Assembly (NCBI GenBank): GCA_037892935.1
Contig: JAYXKI010000001.1
Location: forward strand, 2,170,001 to 2,234,000
DNA length: 64,000 nucleotides
DNA from: Phlebopus portentosus
Taxonomy: Eukaryota > Basidiomycota > Agaricomycetes > Boletales > Boletinellaceae
Direction: 5' to 3'
The notes beneath the pieces were generated by a model, which saw only the letters and a program-made list of their open reading frames with translations, was not told the DNA's origin and made no database searches. The position numbers and the translations under genes were made by a program. This document shows, piece by piece, positions 1 through 13,232 of the stretch; the first letter of the stretch is position 1; each line of letters begins with the position of its first letter.

Positions 1-33
1 ACTATATACTACAAGAACATTAATTAAATTCAC

Positions 34-1144
34 CGAGGTTGGCACGTCTGCGTCCTCCAACGTATTTCGGATCAGGTCCCGACCACTGCGCGGAACGTGT
101 GTGTCTTGCTTTCCAAAGATCATCTAGCAGACCACCGAAGTCAGCGAGGAGGAGCATCAAGTCCGAAGATCATTCGTACGAACCACAAGCTCGCCTTTAC
201 CCTTCAAATCGCCATTCCGGACTCGAACAAGAGTATCGTCGTTCTTGCCCTTTCCGAGAGTCGCGCTATGAATGTCCGTCGCGAAGAAACAGACAGACGA
301 CAAGACTCGAGAATCAAATGCGGCCTAGGAAAAGCTCAGTCTTGCATGCGCAGTACGCAAAGTCTGAAAGCTCACGCGAAACGCCTACGAGAAGGCTCGG
401 CATACAGTCACAACGCACAGGTTTTAACCGAAGAACTTACAAGATGTCCACCCAGACACATCCCAGTTGCTACAGTAATTGCTTAGATCCTCCACTTCCA
501 CGGACATCTTGATGAAGCCGCTCACCAGCAATACGGCCATTGCAACTACTCAACGAGCACAGCAAATCAATAGAAAGTGTTGCATCCTCATCATATGCAG
601 CAAGCTCTTTTTCGATTTTATACTTGTTGCCCCTGTCGGTGCCTGCAGCGGGACAAGAACAAGTCGTGGAGCTTGACGTGATAGAGTGGAGGGCGAACCT
701 TCTGCATCGTAAGGGATCGGCTCTGGTCCCTCAAACTCATGAAAGCTAGAAGGGCAAGCTTCACGGGAAATTAGTGGACTGGGCGCTGCACCTTCAAGGT
801 CGGGCTCAAACAGATGCTCACCGACAACATATCCGTGGCTAGCGATCTGGCCTGCAAACCGTTCGACGGGTCCAGTCACCTGGTAGATCTCGCTGGGATA
901 TTATTTTGTGTTTCAATTTCCCGACCACCATGCAGGTAGGCCGGTTTGGACTTGCCTGAACACTACGACGCCTGTGAACTCATAGATAAGCTACACGTCG
1001 CTGATCAATGCATTGATTCTCTCTCTCGCCTGGAAACCGTGCTTGCGGATAGTTTGGCAGGCTGGGTGCAATAATGAATATCCTCACTGGCCTGCCACCA
1101 GAAAGCTTCGAAGGGACATCATGGTAGGTCTTGGTGATGAGCAT
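34..1144 (-). CDS. Dienelactone hydrolase family protein, 3' end beyond the window
   Basis: Alpha/beta-hydrolase of the dienelactone hydrolase (carboxymethylenebutenolidase) family, cytosolic; physiological substrate unknown. Model on the minus strand: exons 1144-1030, 971-956, 892-822, 758-699, 642-526, 469-441, 384-376, 324-184, 123-34, then a donor at 33 that leads off the window. The joined frame starts MLITKTYHDVPSKL and carries VVVFSEIYQVTGPVERFAG, ASHGYVVACPSSFHEFEGP, TGMCLGGHLAFR (nucleophile Cys in CLGG), FFATDIHS and IFGKQDTHVP (catalytic Asp). The catalytic His should lie past the edge. Introns 1 and 2 use GC-AG borders (donors gcgag at 1029, gcaag at 955); exon 2 is 16 nt and exon 7 is 9 nt. 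Uninterrupted frames across this stretch are antisense or intron artefacts. Family assignment is firm; the smallest exons are inferred from frame continuity. Confidence 0.85.
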
Positions 1145-1414
1145 GGCGGGTGGTTGAAGAGTTTTTACAGTTTGTTCGACAAATATATATCGCTCTCAAT
1201 TTTTCTATTCACACAGCGGCAAGTCCATGTGATGGCGAACAAGGCTCTTTAGCATTTGTCGCCTCGTCGCGGAGGTCTTCGTCAGTGAACGTACATTTAA
1301 TCGTAACAACACAGCGTTGATGACAGGGGTAGGGAATACCGACGTGCGAGATAATGAAACAAAAACAGATGAACGGAATGGACAAAAAATATAAAGCCGT
1401 ACATCTGCATCTAT

Positions 1415-3198
<1,784 letters not shown>

Positions 3199-3210
3199 TT
3201 TGATAGATTT

Positions 3211-3367
3211 CTACAGATACAGGTGTCAGTGAACCTTCGCATCGATGAAGTACAAGACGAGGGAAAGTCGACAATCTGACATGAGGTTCATTAGGGTGCA
3301 TATATGCACCTCAATGAGCACAGAATGATGCAGGGAGCCAGCCTAAGATACATGAGGACATACTCAC
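3211..3367 (-). promoter_or_regulatory. Probable 5'UTR intron of TEF1
   Basis: Reading the minus strand, a consensus donor (AACAA|GTGAGTATG, first intron base 3367) and acceptor (ATCTGTAG, last base 3211) lie just upstream of the TEF1 ATG. A leader intron is common in highly expressed elongation-factor genes. It includes the palindrome at 3295-3310. Inferred from splice motifs only. Confidence 0.5.
3295..3310. repeat. Perfect 16-bp palindrome in the TEF1 leader
   Basis: GGTGCATATATGCACC is its own reverse complement. After two unpaired bases on each side the symmetry resumes (CATT/AATG, 3289-3316). It falls in the inferred leader intron of TEF1, so it could be a binding site or an RNA hairpin; neither is shown. 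Confidence 0.7.
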
Positions 3368-3976
3368 TTGTTACAGACAGAAAAAGAGATACAAGGGGAT
3401 GGCAGTGGAAAGTTGAAGGGAGGCAGAAACGTTGATGAGGGTCGAGGGCACTTATACGTTTGGAAGCGGAGTTTGAAAATTTTGTTGTGAGAAATTGATA
3501 CTGTTTATAGGCGCATAACTATCATGAACTCGGAGGTCTAATTGGAGACTCGTCCCGAAAGGTATACGAATAAGTATTGATCTTGATATAGAACACTGCT
3601 TTCTACAGGTACATCGATCAGCCGTGGTATTTCTCTACAGTACTTTATTGGTCGCAATCTTATAATCAAAGGCAAAGATGAATTCATGTAAAACAACATA
3701 GTGAATGAATTGCCGGCGTGGGGTGGACGAAATTAATGATAATGTGTTTGAAAAGAACCAATGATAAAAACACAGGTTTGAGATAAAGCAGAAGCATCAC
3801 GCACAACGTGATGGTCGTTTATGGATTGAAGTCAAAAAAGGCGGACACCACCTGAGCATATGACACGCCTCAAACGTGAGGCGTTCCGGTCCATCTATTA
3901 TCGGAGGATTCATCGGTATACAAGCGCAGGTTTCAAAGACTCGATCGCAGAAAGTGGTGTCCCGAGCGAGAGGGTA
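3368..3976. other. Intergenic: TEF1 promoter and 3' flank of the kinase gene
   Basis: No coding exon could be supported. The right part is TEF1 upstream sequence and the left part is downstream of the kinase stop codon. An 8-bp-stem hairpin, ACGCCTCA-AACG-TGAGGCGT, lies at 3865-3884, about 90 bp past the kinase stop, where a 3'UTR is expected. Confidence 0.6.
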
Positions 3977-6121
3977 CTACGTCGCCATCCCCCAGCCTTT
4001 ATCTCCGCTTAGGAATCTGCATTCGAGGATTCTGTCGAAGGTAGGGCGGGCAGTAAGGTCAACGCGAAGGCAAGAGCGCACGAGTTCGGCGGCATCTCCA
4101 AGCGCACCTCCACCGTCAGCTTCTTCTCCTTCGTGTTCTTTCCCATCACCACAACGTTCGTCCAAAGCAATGGAAGCATTACAAAAAGGCGATTCAAGTC
4201 CCTCCTGTGCTTCGGCAGCGGTATTGAACGGGCATTCGCCGATGAGGAGTACGAAAGCGACTACCCCAAAAGCCCACACATCCTGCTCTTTGCCATGATA
4301 CGTCTCTCCTCTCAGTATTTCCGGACCGGCATAGTCAAGTCTAGAGAGACGTATGAGTAAAGTATAAGGAAATCATACCCATATCATAAATACGTACGTT
4401 CCGCTGAAAGTGTCCCAGCCATTTTTCTTTACAATACCAGAGCTCCCAAAGTCTATGAGAATGCAACTTCCAGGTTTTCGACCAAGTACGACATTCTCGT
4501 CTTTGATATCCCGGTGGACTAAAGAGAGTTGAGATCAAATTTGGTTGTACCGAAAGCGTGATGGGAATACTAACCAATGCCTTTAGCATGTAAGAAAGCA
4601 AGGGCATCTGCGATTTGCCCCAGAAAGCTTCTGATCATATGCGGTGGCAGTCCTTGAGGATACGTCTCAACAAGGTCGAATAAATCTGATGGCGGGGCTA
4701 AGCCATCGGGTCCTTTCGCAGGAACCGTGGATGGCATAACGAGATAATAGTAATGGTTATCTTCAAAAAAATCGAGAAGCTGGCATATGTTCGGATGGCC
4801 TTTGACAACTTTGCCTTCTATCCAAAGATCTATATCTTCTTGTGATGGAGGGTACATGCGTGACGGATCCCAAGGTCGTCTCGGCGGTAATACGTACGAT
4901 GTTGAAGATATTGACGACATTACGTAGATTTCTATGGGTATGGTGCCAAACTTTGGATGCTTCTTCCAACAGTCTGCTAATATGCGTGACTTTATAATTT
5001 GTTTGATGATTATGGGGGGCTAGACCAGACAAAATGTCAACACAGAAAATGAATATCAGAAATAATCTCACCCCCATCGTGCCATCTGCATTCATTTCCC
5101 TGGCCCGCTTTACAAGACCGTAAGCTCCCCGGCCAAGCTGTTCTTCTATGACAAATTCGGAGATGCTTCTGCCTCCAAGGAATGATTCCTTCTCTGCCGC
5201 AGGCGTGGGCGGTCTTGTCGAGATTGCGCTTAGAAAGCTGGACTGGCTACCAACGCGCTGCAGTCTTGGTGCCGAGGAATATTCATCGGATGGCGGGTCT
5301 ATCGAGACAATAGAGAGGCGTCCGGCGATGAGTGATACGCGCTGCTGGGATGAGCGACGTCTGGGCCTTGGCATGGAAGATGAACGATGCAGAGAAGTAC
5401 GTGAGTTTCCCGCTTCTCCTGTGAGGTTTGGAGAAATGCCGTCCGGAGTCATAGCCATCAGACGAGGTGACGATGAAAGAGGCGAACGTGTGAATGGTGT
5501 CTCAGTCGAGACCGGCTCCTCCGTAAATGCGCCGTCATGTGCGGCCACTCCATTCGTGCGGGATGCTATGAAGCTAGCAGGCCGACTAGACGAATTAAAT
5601 TTCGCAGCAGAAAACCCGTTCACAACAGATAAGCCAGGGGGGCGCGTTCCCTTTGGAGATTCGGGCTCAATGAAGCTGCCTCTAGCCGGAACTTCATCCT
5701 CCACATATTCCTCACAACGACCATTGGTCTTCTGCTTGTTGCTCCAGCTGTAGCCGCCACCAATAGACGTGACGCCCCAGCTGTTTCCAACACTAGCCGT
5801 GCGAATAAGCCTGTTCTTAACATCGGAAGGGGGCAACCAGTCAGAATCATCGTCGAAAGTAAAGTCAATTGGTGGGGCAACCAGCATTGAGCCTCGTAGG
5901 GTAGAGACGTTATCAGCCGAGTGGTCCAGCAGGATGCGCGGATTCCTCGAGCTTGGAAACGGTCTTGAAGTATAAGAGAGGGCAGAATCGAGGGATCGTC
6001 GTCGTTTGCGCAGGGCAGATGATGCAGTAGATTGCACTCGCAGGTGCCTTTGTGTGGGAACATTCCTGTGCGGCACGTGCGCATCGACGCTTTTGCCATT
6101 GGTGAATCTGTCCGCGGTCAT
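3977..6121 (-). CDS. PAS-kinase-type Ser/Thr protein kinase
   Basis: Protein kinase most like the catalytic part of fungal PAS kinases (Psk1/Psk2 family), which link nutrient state to glucose partitioning and translation. Exons 6121-5072, 5019-4575, 4518-4398, 4340-3977 (1980 nt, 659 aa). Residues 1-315 are Ser/Pro/Arg-rich and look disordered. The kinase domain follows: glycine loop LGRGAYGLVKRA (about 329-340), IIIKQIIKSRILADCW with the ATP-anchoring Lys, the loop KFGTIPIEIYVM typical of this family, catalytic HRDIKDENV, LIDFGSSG (DFG), DYAGPEILRGE (the APE region reads GPE) and DVWAFGVV. No PAS domain is recognisable in the N-terminal part, which is also shorter than in the yeast proteins. 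Antisense frames over the Ser/Pro-rich part are shadows. The kinase call is certain; the subfamily is likely. Confidence 0.9.
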
Positions 6122-6546
6122 CCGGTTAGGTTGGCTTCACAGGTAGCTTTAGCGCGGTGTTCGATCTCAGCGCTTTTGAGAGGTGTTTGAACGATATGAT
6201 CGGTGCGGAAAGAAAGAGAAATGTGCGAAGCGCGCGGTTCACTGCCGTCGCAGGTCCGAGTCCATCAGCACTGTCGCACCCGATATGGACGTCTCGGTTG
6301 CCTAATTCCCCTTACCTTCTTGTTTGAGCATACAGCTCGTGATTGGACATCAGTCTCGTATTCAGTACTAGGACCCACTCCCTCGGATTTACTTTCACCT
6401 GTCTCTGCTTGAGCTTCTTTTTCTTTAAACAATGACTATTGGTACGCATTCATTTCATTTCTATCTCTACCATGCTTGCACTTGCTAATGAAGATGACGA
6501 TCCTGATACACAGCTTCCCTTGGCAATCAGCCGACGACGCACAAGT
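6122..6546. other. Intergenic: kinase promoter region
   Basis: About 425 bp between the start of the kinase gene and the stop of the snurportin-like gene, both on the minus strand. It should hold the kinase promoter and 5'UTR and the snurportin 3'UTR. No RNA gene or clear coding exon seen. Confidence 0.6.
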
Positions 6547-8142
6547 CTAGAGAGAAAGTAACTTCGAGTCAGTCGGCGCACAGGTGATGCAAGAAGATCC
6601 AGACCTTTCTAATGTGTCCAATGGGCTCTCCTTGACGTCCACACTCATTCCAGTGCGCTCTTCTTGTGCCGCACCGGTTTCAACTTCCGTCTTTGCTCCC
6701 GAATCATCGTGTGCGACTCGAGGAACCCAAACACTAAGAGGACTTTCACCGCTTTCATAGGATGCCTCTCCAACATACAGCAATAACCCATCCGAGCAAA
6801 CAGGAACTTGCACTTCTTGAAGCTGATTGCGTATGTGAAGCCCAGATTGTTCTGGAGAAGAATCAATTTCCATTTCTCCCCTCGAATCAGCAGCATCTAT
6901 TAGGACAGGCAGACTCATTGAGATCACGCGGCCTTGCCGTGCTCTTCTCAGGAGTTCATTCAAAACGACTTCGAAAGGCAGGGGCGAAATATAAGGCACG
7001 GGAACAAGACTGGTAGGATAGGAAAATCTATATCGAGGTTTGGAAGTTTGTGACGGTGAATTTGCACATGCGAAGGACGATTTGTGCGGAGCAGGAGGAG
7101 GCCATGTTGGTACTTCGGCCAGTCGAGTATCTCGCCACCAGAAACTAATATATCAATACTTCTATAAGTTAATTGAACAGTGGATTTAACTTAGCTACTG
7201 ACCGGAAACTCGCCTCGCATCCCGCCACATCTTGCGACTTCCATCGTACCACATCTAGAACATGGAGAATACCGTTTGTTCTCCAGTTTTCATCCAAAAT
7301 GGAATCGAGTATTGTGTTCGGTGGCAGCGGGGAAGGGAAAGGACCAAGTATGACTTTGCCGAGTAAGCGAGAACGCAGAACGGTATTTGGAACTGCACGC
7401 CAATACGCTCAGGACAAATACATCATGAACAGAAGAATCTTCACTCACTGACGCCACTTAATCCAGCGCTTTGCATTGTAACAGCAAGGCAGCGTTTTCC
7501 AACTGGGACCGGTGCTAGTCCTACCCATGCTGTTTCCAGGTCATCCGGCAAGCCATCATGAATAGATGCTGCACCGATATCAAGTGACTCGGTCCATAAA
7601 GTATCTCCGCGCATCTCCAATAGTTCTGCATACATGCACTTGTTTGCCCATTTGCCCGGCTTCTTGCCCCGCCTCTTCCTTTTCTTTTTCTTTTTCGACT
7701 TCCCGTGCCCCATCTCTTCCTCGACAAGAGGAGAGGATGAGCGCGAATCTGGTGGAGGTTCCGCGTCGGCAGGCTGTAGCAAGCTGGCAAATTGTGCGAC
7801 ACCACCCATTGTTTGCTTGGACTTGTCAGGAGGTGCTTCATCCTCATTGTCAGAGTCGCCTAAGCTGAGACTGGAGAACTGATCAAGTTGCCGTGACGTA
7901 TCTACTTGCTGTGCACGTCTCTGTAAGAGGCAGCGTTAGTGCCTACGTGGATGCACAGGTGCTGAGGAAGAGCATACTCGCTTTTGTTCCTCAAGTGCCT
8001 AGAAGAACAAAATCAATATTCCATAAGAACCAGTACTTTACATAGAACAACTTACTTGAGTTCGCCTCACATCCTGAGATTGTCTTGTATCCACTGGTGG
8101 TATTTTGAAAAAATGTCTGCGGCGTTCAACGTATCTTTCCAT
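6547..8142 (-). CDS. Snurportin-1-like snRNP import adaptor
   Basis: Nuclear import adaptor expected to bind the trimethylguanosine cap of spliceosomal snRNPs and bring them to importin beta. Exons 8142-8056, 7998-7978 (21-nt microexon), 7920-7449, 7392-7203, 7144-6547: 1368 nt, 455 aa. It starts MERYVERRRHFFKIPPVDTR; the Arg-rich N-terminus fits an importin-binding region. The cap-binding domain shows KWANKCMYAELLEM, DLETAWVGLAPVPVGKRCLA, ILHVLDVVRWKSQDVAGCEA, SFRFWWRDTRLAEVP and DGLLLYVGEASYESGESPLS, matching the order in animal snurportin-1. A long Lys/Arg run (KSKKKKKRKRRGKKPGK) precedes the domain and could act as a nuclear signal. The gene is divergent from RPL32 across about 320 bp. 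Confidence 0.88.
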
Positions 8143-8465
8143 CGTGGTAAGTGCAATCAATGAGACGTGCCCGTCATGATCGTTTATAGAAATTACTTAG
8201 TCATCAACTAACTCAACAAAGGAACGAACGGACACGGAGAGACCAACCTTCGTCTTCACGTCCTCGAGGCAGCCAACAAGACAGTGAGTAGAATTTGTGC
8301 CTCATTCTCTGTACAAGCTGTACGGTTTGTTGTTGTGAATGCTCTCAAGATGATGTTGAGCGTTGGATGAGCACGAATTCGGATGGATGGACAGGAAAAT
8401 GCTTGGATGAAGCAACCTCTAGACTTGTGATCTGACTTCTCTCTCGCTGCTGGCAGACAATTACT
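8143..8465. promoter_or_regulatory. Shared divergent promoter of the snurportin-like gene and RPL32
   Basis: Only 323 bp separate the two divergent start codons. A leader intron for RPL32 is likely: donor ACA|GTGAGTAG at 8284 and acceptor GCTGGCAG at 8456, nine bases before the ATG. No clear TATA box. Inferred from position and splice motifs. Confidence 0.5.
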
Positions 8466-9071
8466 ATGGCTGCGTCAATTCCCATCGTCAAAAAGCGCAC
8501 CAAGCGCTTCAAGTATGCCTATTCTCTACTCTCTAGATCACCACGTTCTGAGGACTGTATTTACTCACTCAGGCGCCATCAATCGGACCGTTACAAGTCA
8601 GTGAAGGAGGCATGGAGGAAGCCGAAGGGGATCGATAACAGGGTGCGCCGAAGGTTCAAGGGTCAGATTGCTATGCCTAAGGTGCGTCCGTATATACTTC
8701 GTCACATTGAAACTGATGTATTGGTCAATGCAGATTGGTTACGGCAGCAACAAAAAGGTTAGACGGCATTCCTTCGCTACCTACTCGTGCATTCTAAGAC
8801 TAGCACTTTAGACTCGCCACCTACTTCCTAATGGTCTCAGGAAATTCGTTGTCTCGAACGTGCGGGACGTCGATATCCTCTTAATGCACAACAAAGGCTT
8901 TGCGGCCGAGATCGCCCACAATGTTAGTAGCCGAAACCGCATTGTCATTCTCGAGAGGTCAGTTCGATTACGATACACTAGTCTTCCACTTGATTGATTG
9001 GGTCTTACAGGGCGAAGGCTCTTGGTGTGAAGGTGACGAACCCTGCTGCTCGGTTGCGGTCAGAGGAGTAG
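8466..9071 (+). CDS. RPL32: 60S ribosomal protein L32 (eL32)
   Basis: Structural protein of the large ribosomal subunit. Exons 8466-8512, 8573-8681, 8735-8758 (24 nt), 8812-8957, 9011-9071: 387 nt, 128 aa, near the usual eL32 length. It starts [20 protein letters not shown] and continues with [60 protein letters not shown] and [20 protein letters not shown]. All introns are GT-AG. It is the last intact host gene before the transposon-filled part of the window. Confidence 0.97.
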
Positions 9072-9729
9072 ACTATATAATGTTCTTTCCCATGTCCTGT
9101 TCGCTGTATGCATTTTATGCACGAAGCATGCTTCATGTCAGAACAATATGCATTTGCCGTGCTCGACGCCAAAACTTTCGATTAGTAGAAACTCAAAAGC
9201 ATCGTGGAACTGAACTCTTGTTCGGCGATCACCGAGGCTTGATAAAGTTTATGTATTGTAGAAAGCGGGGTCTTTTCAGTACAGGTTTATTGTGATTGGA
9301 GAAATGGGAAAAAAAAAAAGTTCCATGAAGAAGAGAAAGAGATACCATCCGTGTCATAGAGAAAAACCCCCTAAGGTGGTTTGGAAATTCTTTGAAAAGT
9401 TCTGCAGTGTTTCTCATCTGATTGGTCAAAGACAGCTGCTTGATCTGGTGAGAGGTGGTAGAAGAAGAACATTTCATATCAAAGATCATAATAGAGAATG
9501 CATTTCAGAATGCAGTGGGTAATGGTGTCAGGTTTATGGCAGCAGGTACATTAGAGTGAAGGGCATATGCAGATGTAATATAAAGTAATATTGATGATAG
9601 TAATGTTCACTATAGCTCTAAGGTGCATGGTCTCAGCTGCATGTGACCAGGGCCATGTTAGGGGCCACTTAGATTGTGGGGTGGGTTGGCTTAGTGTAGT
9701 AATGTATGGTGTGAAGTCACTAGTATATT
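9072..9729. other. RPL32 3' flank, no gene seen
   Basis: 3'UTR and downstream sequence, with an A-run at 9308-9319 and a drop in GC content towards the first transposon remnant. No coding exon or RNA gene could be supported. Confidence 0.6.
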
Positions 9730-10857
9730 TGTTAGGACTGGAACATTTTCATTTTATTTTCTTATATCATCATCTATTTTATTTATCCTTCTTTATATGA
9801 CTAATCCTCTTTTACTAATTCTGTTCTCTTCATTATAGCTTATTCATCTTTAGTTATCTGCTATGACTAAATCTGTTCTTTCCGACTAAGATGCTCACTA
9901 ATTACTCCACTCCTTTGACATGTGACTTCTTATTAGAGTAGACCTTTCACATGCTTGAAGTCTATATAAGTAGATAGTTTGACTCTTTCGTTTTCTTATC
10001 TTTCTATTCTACTTACCTTCACTGTGACTTAGGTATCTACTCTTATATTTCTTTATTTGAATTCTACTTACCTTCACTACGACTTAGTATGTAATAGCTT
10101 AAGTATAAGTATATCTTAGACGCTTACTGGTCACAACGACTCCAGGTTTAACTTATTATTGCTTATTTGTTGTTATATTAGCCTACCTCAGATCAACCCT
10201 TCAATTTGTCCATCTAACATAATAAAAAGACCTCCTCTTGGCTTACACCTGACTCTATCATTGTTGAGCACTTGCCTGTGATGTGTTCCCTGAAGTATAT
10301 CTTTGAAGGATGATGCTGAATGAAATCTGATTAACTCTATGCAAATAACAAACCCCTATCTAGCCTGTCTAGGATCTGATTGATTCTGACATATTCTAAT
10401 ACACTCTCATTATAACAACTAATCACATCACCATGGCTCCTACTCACTACCAGACTCATTATCAGCCCCATTGTTATTTTTATATAAAGCCAAAGCAGTT
10501 CATTATTCCCTGAGAAGACATATAAGAACAAATTCACTTAGCTAACATCAACCCAAATGACATAGTTTCTGCTCAAGCCCAAAGTGGCAAGTTAGTTCTC
10601 ATTTGTATTGACAGACCTCTCCCTTTCAACCATCAATGTGGCACTCCAAATTAGCCTTTTCTGAAACAGATACTAGACATTCTCATGGGTGACACACAGA
10701 GTCTAGTTATTCACAAGCATCTCATTTATTATCTACTTTAGAGCCTTCTGTGTTACTATCAACTTCAAAGATGAGCTGAACATCTGAGGTCAGGCATGTA
10801 TGAATAATATCTCACTTCCAGTTTCACCCCCAGTCTATCAAGGTGGATCTAAGTGAC
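9730..10857 (+). mobile_element. Decayed Gypsy remnant: 5' LTR, leader and first codons of gag
   Basis: 9730-10219 matches the reverse complement of the LTRs of copies A-C: a TGTTAGGACTGGAAC start, the TATA segment CTATATAAGTAGATAG near 9962, and a CTAACA end. It is followed by the self-priming segment (taataaaaagacc, altered by G-to-A changes). The leader matches that of copy B. A broken copy of the 92-aa leader ORF starts at ATG 10433 (MAPTHYQTHYQ) and stops after about 26 codons. Similarity ends at the first gag codons (10857), where another LTR begins. AT-rich and CpG-poor, hence old. Confidence 0.8.
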
Positions 10858-12211
10858 TGTTAGGTGGATGACTCAGAGGCTAAGTTGAGGCAGTCCAATA
10901 TAACAACAAATAAGTATAAATGAGATAATCCTAGATACATCATCCAGATCAAGATAGCTAAGATAACACTTAAGTTTAGACCATTGAATGCTAAGTTGTC
11001 ATGGTGGTAAGTAGAATAGTAAGACAGGGAATTGAAAAGTCAGACTAGCTACTTATATATATAGTGCTTCTGGAAAAGGTCTACTTTATTAGGGAGTTAC
11101 ATAGTAAAGGAGTGGAGGGATTAGTGAGCATTATTACTAATAACAGAAAGTTCCAGTAAATGGATGAATAAGTACAAGCAAGAAAATAAAGGAATAAGAA
11201 AAAAATATTAAAATAAAAGATGATATAAGAAAATAAAGAGAAAATGCTCAAGTCCTTACATCACCCCCCTCTCAAGGTTGGGCATCCCAACTAAATACAT
11301 AGTCCTTCCAATGATATAAATTTATACAGTACACAAAGGTTTTGTTAGGTATCATTAGCTTTCTTGGCGCTCCAGGATGTTTATGATAGAATTCATCAAT
11401 TGATTCTTTTACATTATTTCTGATGTTAGACTCCAGTTGTCATGTCACTCCATTATAGCTAACCCACTTGATGAGGAATTGAAGCTTTCCTCAATGTAGA
11501 CATGAGTCAAGTATCTCTTTAACTTCATATTCTTTCTCTTTGTCAATGATCATGGGTGGTGGTGGAGATGTCTTTTTCTGTGACTTAAAAGATAGCTGTA
11601 CAGCAGGTTTGAGCAAGACTTTATTGAAGACTGGGTGAACCTTTTTCTACATCTTTAGTAGTCTGAGTCTATATGCACTTGCACTAACCTTCTCAACAAT
11701 CTTGAAAGGGCCAAACCACTTATCATTTATCTTCTTGGTTGGTTGGATTATCTTGATGTTTCTTCTATCTAGGAAGACTTTCTAATTGATCTTGTATTCT
11801 ACAGACCTTCCAGCATAACAATCATAAAAATACTTCATGTCTTCATTTGCTTAGATTAGGTTAGCTTGAGCAAGTTTGTATACCTTCTTGATGTGTTTGG
11901 CAAACTCCTTAGCCAACAGATTAGATGACACTGTCCTGACTCCTATAAAGTCTAATGGATGTATCTCTGTATTAATGAAGAATGGAGATAACTTCATTGC
12001 TAAGTATTTGCAATTATTGTATGTGAACTCTGCTAAGGATAATCAATCTGCCCAGTCTGATTGTTAATGATTGACGTACAATTGCAGGTACTGTTCAAGT
12101 TTCTGATTGACCCATTTAGTTTGACTGTCTGTTTGAGGGTAGTATGCCATTGATAGATTATCTTTAATGTGGAGAAGTTTGTATAGTTCTCTCATCATCT
12201 TTACATCGAAC
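10858..12211 (-). mobile_element. Decayed Gypsy remnant: 3' LTR and 3' end of pol
   Basis: A 403-bp LTR (10858-11260, TGTTAGG...CCTTACA) is followed by TCACCCCCCTCTC, the complement of the polypurine tract. 11261-12211 then matches the chromodomain-integrase end of pol of copy A (20473-21430) on the minus strand, with many CpG-to-TpG/CpA changes and stops. The match breaks at 12211, at ...CATCGAAC, where LTR-iii starts. It is a pseudogene fragment without an open frame. Confidence 0.8.
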
Positions 12212-12590
12212 TGTTGAAAGGATCCACTCAAAAACTCGCATCAAGATCGACACAATCGGCAGATCAATAGGATCAGCATTCCAAATGCGACTAGTAACAG
12301 CCTAGCAGCCACTAGAGTCAAACTACTGTTAACGCGACTAAGGCAATAGTCACGGGCATCAATGGCAATATATGGGCGCTTGAGAAGCACGCCACAAGTA
12401 CGTAACCCCGCGGACTACTTAACACTGCCGACTGGTAATTACCACCGCTGATTTACTACCGCCGATCAAACTCCCGATCTGACCCGATCAAAAAAAGTCA
12501 AGAAGCAATCAAAACTACTAGAAGTTCGAGAAGTCTAGAACACGACTACTAAAGCCTAACACCTAAAGTCTAAAGGCTAATCCAATCCAA

Positions 12591-13232
12591 ATGGAGACAT
12601 CACTGGCATTCCAGCACTGTCAGACTTGTGCCCAAGCGTACATGGTCCTTTATGAGATATACTTCACAGTATGTCATGCTATAAGCGAAACACGTGACTG
12701 CCAAATTGAAGTCCAACGTCACACGCAAGAAGCTTTACATGCCAATCCACCAAATCCTATAATACCCAAGCGACATGAGGAACTCATTGTTACAACTCGA
12801 ACCCCTTGAGCTGCAGACCCAATAACTTGGAGGATACTAGGATGGTACAAGCCAGAGCTGCATAACTCATGTCCAGCCTCTACAGTACAAGCGAACCTTT
12901 ATTTACCAAGGAATGCAAACCTGGACACCAAGCAACTACAACTGGTACTCCAACGAAGGATATGGCAATACATTCGCGATGTTAGACTCCCAGGCAAAGC
13001 ATGGCTAGTCACTCGAACACAACTGCATCCCCCAGCAGAACTCATACAGTTCATAGTATGCATTGGACCATACTCTACACCAACCCGACATCTTAATACT
13101 GATGTGCAAGTTGTGCTTACACCCTTTGGACCACAAGACGAACAGCGAAGAGTTACATATCAAGCTGCCTACATTGCACCAAGAGCTACAATCCCACCTG
13201 GTGATGGAATCAACGTCATAGTGGAGCACTGA
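12591..13232 (+). pseudogene. U3-encoded ORF of LTR-iii (LTR-ORF family member 3)
   Basis: One reading frame from ATG 12591 to TGA 13232, broken by a single in-frame TGA at 12807; about 213 codons. It carries QHCQTCAQAYMVLYEIYFTV (CxxC at residues 10/13) and, 81 residues later, LHNSCPASTVQANLYLPR with a third Cys, then LIQFIVCIGPYS. The same arrangement is seen in the proteins at 27179-28162 and 53707-54447. It has no resemblance to gag, protease, RT or integrase. The TGA could be a decayed CGA, as in neighbouring elements. Function unknown; the paired Cys could bind metal, which is speculation. Confidence 0.65.

Noticed and set aside
39..512. 157-codon plus-strand frame at the left edge
   Set aside because: Antisense to the dienelactone hydrolase exons, whose spliced minus-strand product is clearly recognisable.
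5148..5753. 201-codon plus-strand frame
   Set aside because: Antisense to the low-complexity N-terminus of the kinase.
8900..9295. 131-codon plus-strand frame
   Set aside because: Overlaps RPL32 exons 4-5 in another frame and has no resemblance to a known protein.
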